From Thalassolituus sp. UBA674 (GTDB lineage Bacteria; Pseudomonadota; Gammaproteobacteria; Pseudomonadales; Oceanobacteraceae): a DNA stretch of 64,000 bases. Below, one piece after another: positions 63,354 through 64,000 of this stretch. The DNA is taken from positions 100,835 through 164,834 of the forward strand of contig DBNK01000032.1 in the NCBI GenBank assembly GCA_002298335.1, written 5' to 3'. Position 1 is the first letter of the stretch. The number at the start of each line of letters is the position of its first letter. The position numbers were made by a program, and so were the translations under genes. Under the pieces are notes generated by a model. The model had not been told where the DNA came from, did no database searches, and saw only the letters and a list, made by a program, of their open reading frames with translations.

Positions 63354-63410
63354 TGACGATCCGTCAAATATGACGATCCGTCATATTACGAATTATCCCG
63401 GTGAAGGCAA
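63354..63410 (-). promoter_or_regulatory. tetR promoter with two palindromic operators
   Basis: TGACGATCCGTCA occurs twice on the plus strand (63354-63366 and 63371-63383), 17 bp apart. The second extends to a perfect 9-3-9 palindrome, AATATGACG-ATC-CGTCATATT (63367-63387). On the minus strand TTGCCT (63405-63410) and TAATAT (63383-63388) with a 16-bp spacer form a promoter whose -10 lies inside the palindrome. A bound TetR dimer would block it. Confidence 0.7.
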
Positions 63411-63452
63411 GGGTCATTTTGTAAACAGACAAGGTCGGAGGTCATTAAATAT

Positions 63453-64000
63453 CGTCATCCTGCGGCAAGCGCAGCGAAGACCGGAGGATCCAGAAGCAGG
63501 CTGTCCTCTCTTTGCTCCCACCTGGCGCAGGCAGCTAAAACCGGTAGGAGGTCATCACCCTGGCTGGATCCCGTGGTCCATCTGACTGCGTCAGGCCACG
63601 GGATGACGGCGATTTGAAAAACGATACGTGCTTACTACCGTCATCCTGCGGCAAGCGCAGCGAAGACCGGAGGATCCAGAAGCAGGCTGCCCTCTCTTTG
63701 ATCCCACGTGGTGCAGGCAGCTAAAACCGATAGGTGGTCATCACCCTAGATGGATCCCGTGGTCTATCTGACTGCGTCAGGCCACGGGATGACGGGCGAT
63801 TTGAAAAACGATACGTGCTCACTACCGTCATCCTGCGGCAAGCGCAGCGAAGACCGGAGGATCCAGAAGCAGGCTGTCCTCTCTTTGGTCCCACCTGGCG
63901 CAGGTAGCTAAAACCGATAGGTGGTCATCACCCTGGCTGGATCCCGTGGTCTATCTGACTGCGTCAGGCCACGGTATGACGGCGATTTGAAAAACGATAC
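63453..64000. repeat. three tandem copies of a ~186-bp unit, running off the window
   Basis: Units begin CGTCATCCTGCGGC at 63453, 63639 and 63826 (periods 186 and 187 bp); the third reaches the window end, so the array may continue. Copies differ by a few scattered bases. Each has an inner hairpin: GGATCCCGTGG and CCACGGGATGACG around a 19-nt loop, and a weaker CATCCTGCGG / CCGGAGGATC pair. The GTCATCC ... GGATCC frame matches the single hairpins at 17058 and 27007. No gene is seen in 63391-64000. Confidence 0.85.

Noticed and set aside
63370..63585. Small plus-strand ORF in the repeat region
   Set aside because: It runs through the tetR promoter and the first repeat unit and has no protein-like character.
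63453..64000. CRISPR array
   Set aside because: The ~186-bp units are contiguous with no unique spacers and no cas genes lie nearby.

Overview
The window reads as chromosomal DNA of a marine-type gammaproteobacterium of the Oceanospirillales/Pseudomonadales side (Thalassolituus/Oceanobacter-like; this placement is an inference from gene content, not from a database search). The main pointer is the Pseudomonas-like order leuC-leuD-leuB-asd-fimV-truA ... trpF-trpB-trpA-folC-dedD-cvpA-purF-metZ, all on the minus strand between about 11 and 29.4 kb. Coding density is high, translational coupling by ATGA overlaps is common, and no rRNA, tRNA, CRISPR array, insertion sequence or prophage was recognised.

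Layout. 0-2 kb: the end of a probable zinc carboxypeptidase, a TorF-like porin and an alpha/beta hydrolase. 1.9-2.8 kb: a gene-free zone built of inverted and direct repeats. 2.8-10.8 kb: rhlB and epmC; a DUF6436-type thioredoxin-like protein facing a MoxR-DUF58-TgpA operon; an Hsp20 chaperone with a heat-shock-like promoter; a small periplasmic orphan. 11-29.4 kb: the biosynthetic backbone (methionine, purine, folate, tryptophan, lysine/threonine and leucine pathways plus FimV, TruA, CvpA and DedD). It is interrupted by an HxlR-MAPEG / metallo-beta-lactamase-fold cassette and by two long spacers filled with hairpin repeats. accD, often found between trpA and folC, is absent at that position.

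29.5-34.7 kb: a LysR regulator divergent from leuC, then a minus-strand accessory cluster of small secreted or membrane proteins. It includes two paralogous four-cysteine secreted proteins, a HEAT-like protein, an EamA transporter and a GrpB-family protein. 34.9-46.6 kb: alcohol dehydrogenase, tannase-family esterase, tandem Usp, RNA m5C methyltransferase, purT, and a set of small housekeeping or repair-type genes (DUF1289, YrdA, two NUDIX enzymes, DUF3135, NIF3-like, YkgJ, RluA-like), with an unlisted 50-residue ORF in a tightly packed operon. 46.6-52.3 kb: a complete tripartite RND efflux operon (OMF-MFP-RND).

52.4-63.4 kb is the most interesting part. Three paralogous MMPL/RND-superfamily exporters lie in one minus-strand locus with a LolA-like periplasmic carrier, a beta-barrel outer membrane protein and a TetR regulator. 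The TetR promoter carries two near-perfect palindromes. Together these parts could form an inner-to-outer-membrane lipid or hydrophobic-compound trafficking system; the function is inferred and the substrate is unknown. The window ends inside a tandem array of ~186 bp units built from the same kind of hairpin found in the trp and leu spacers.
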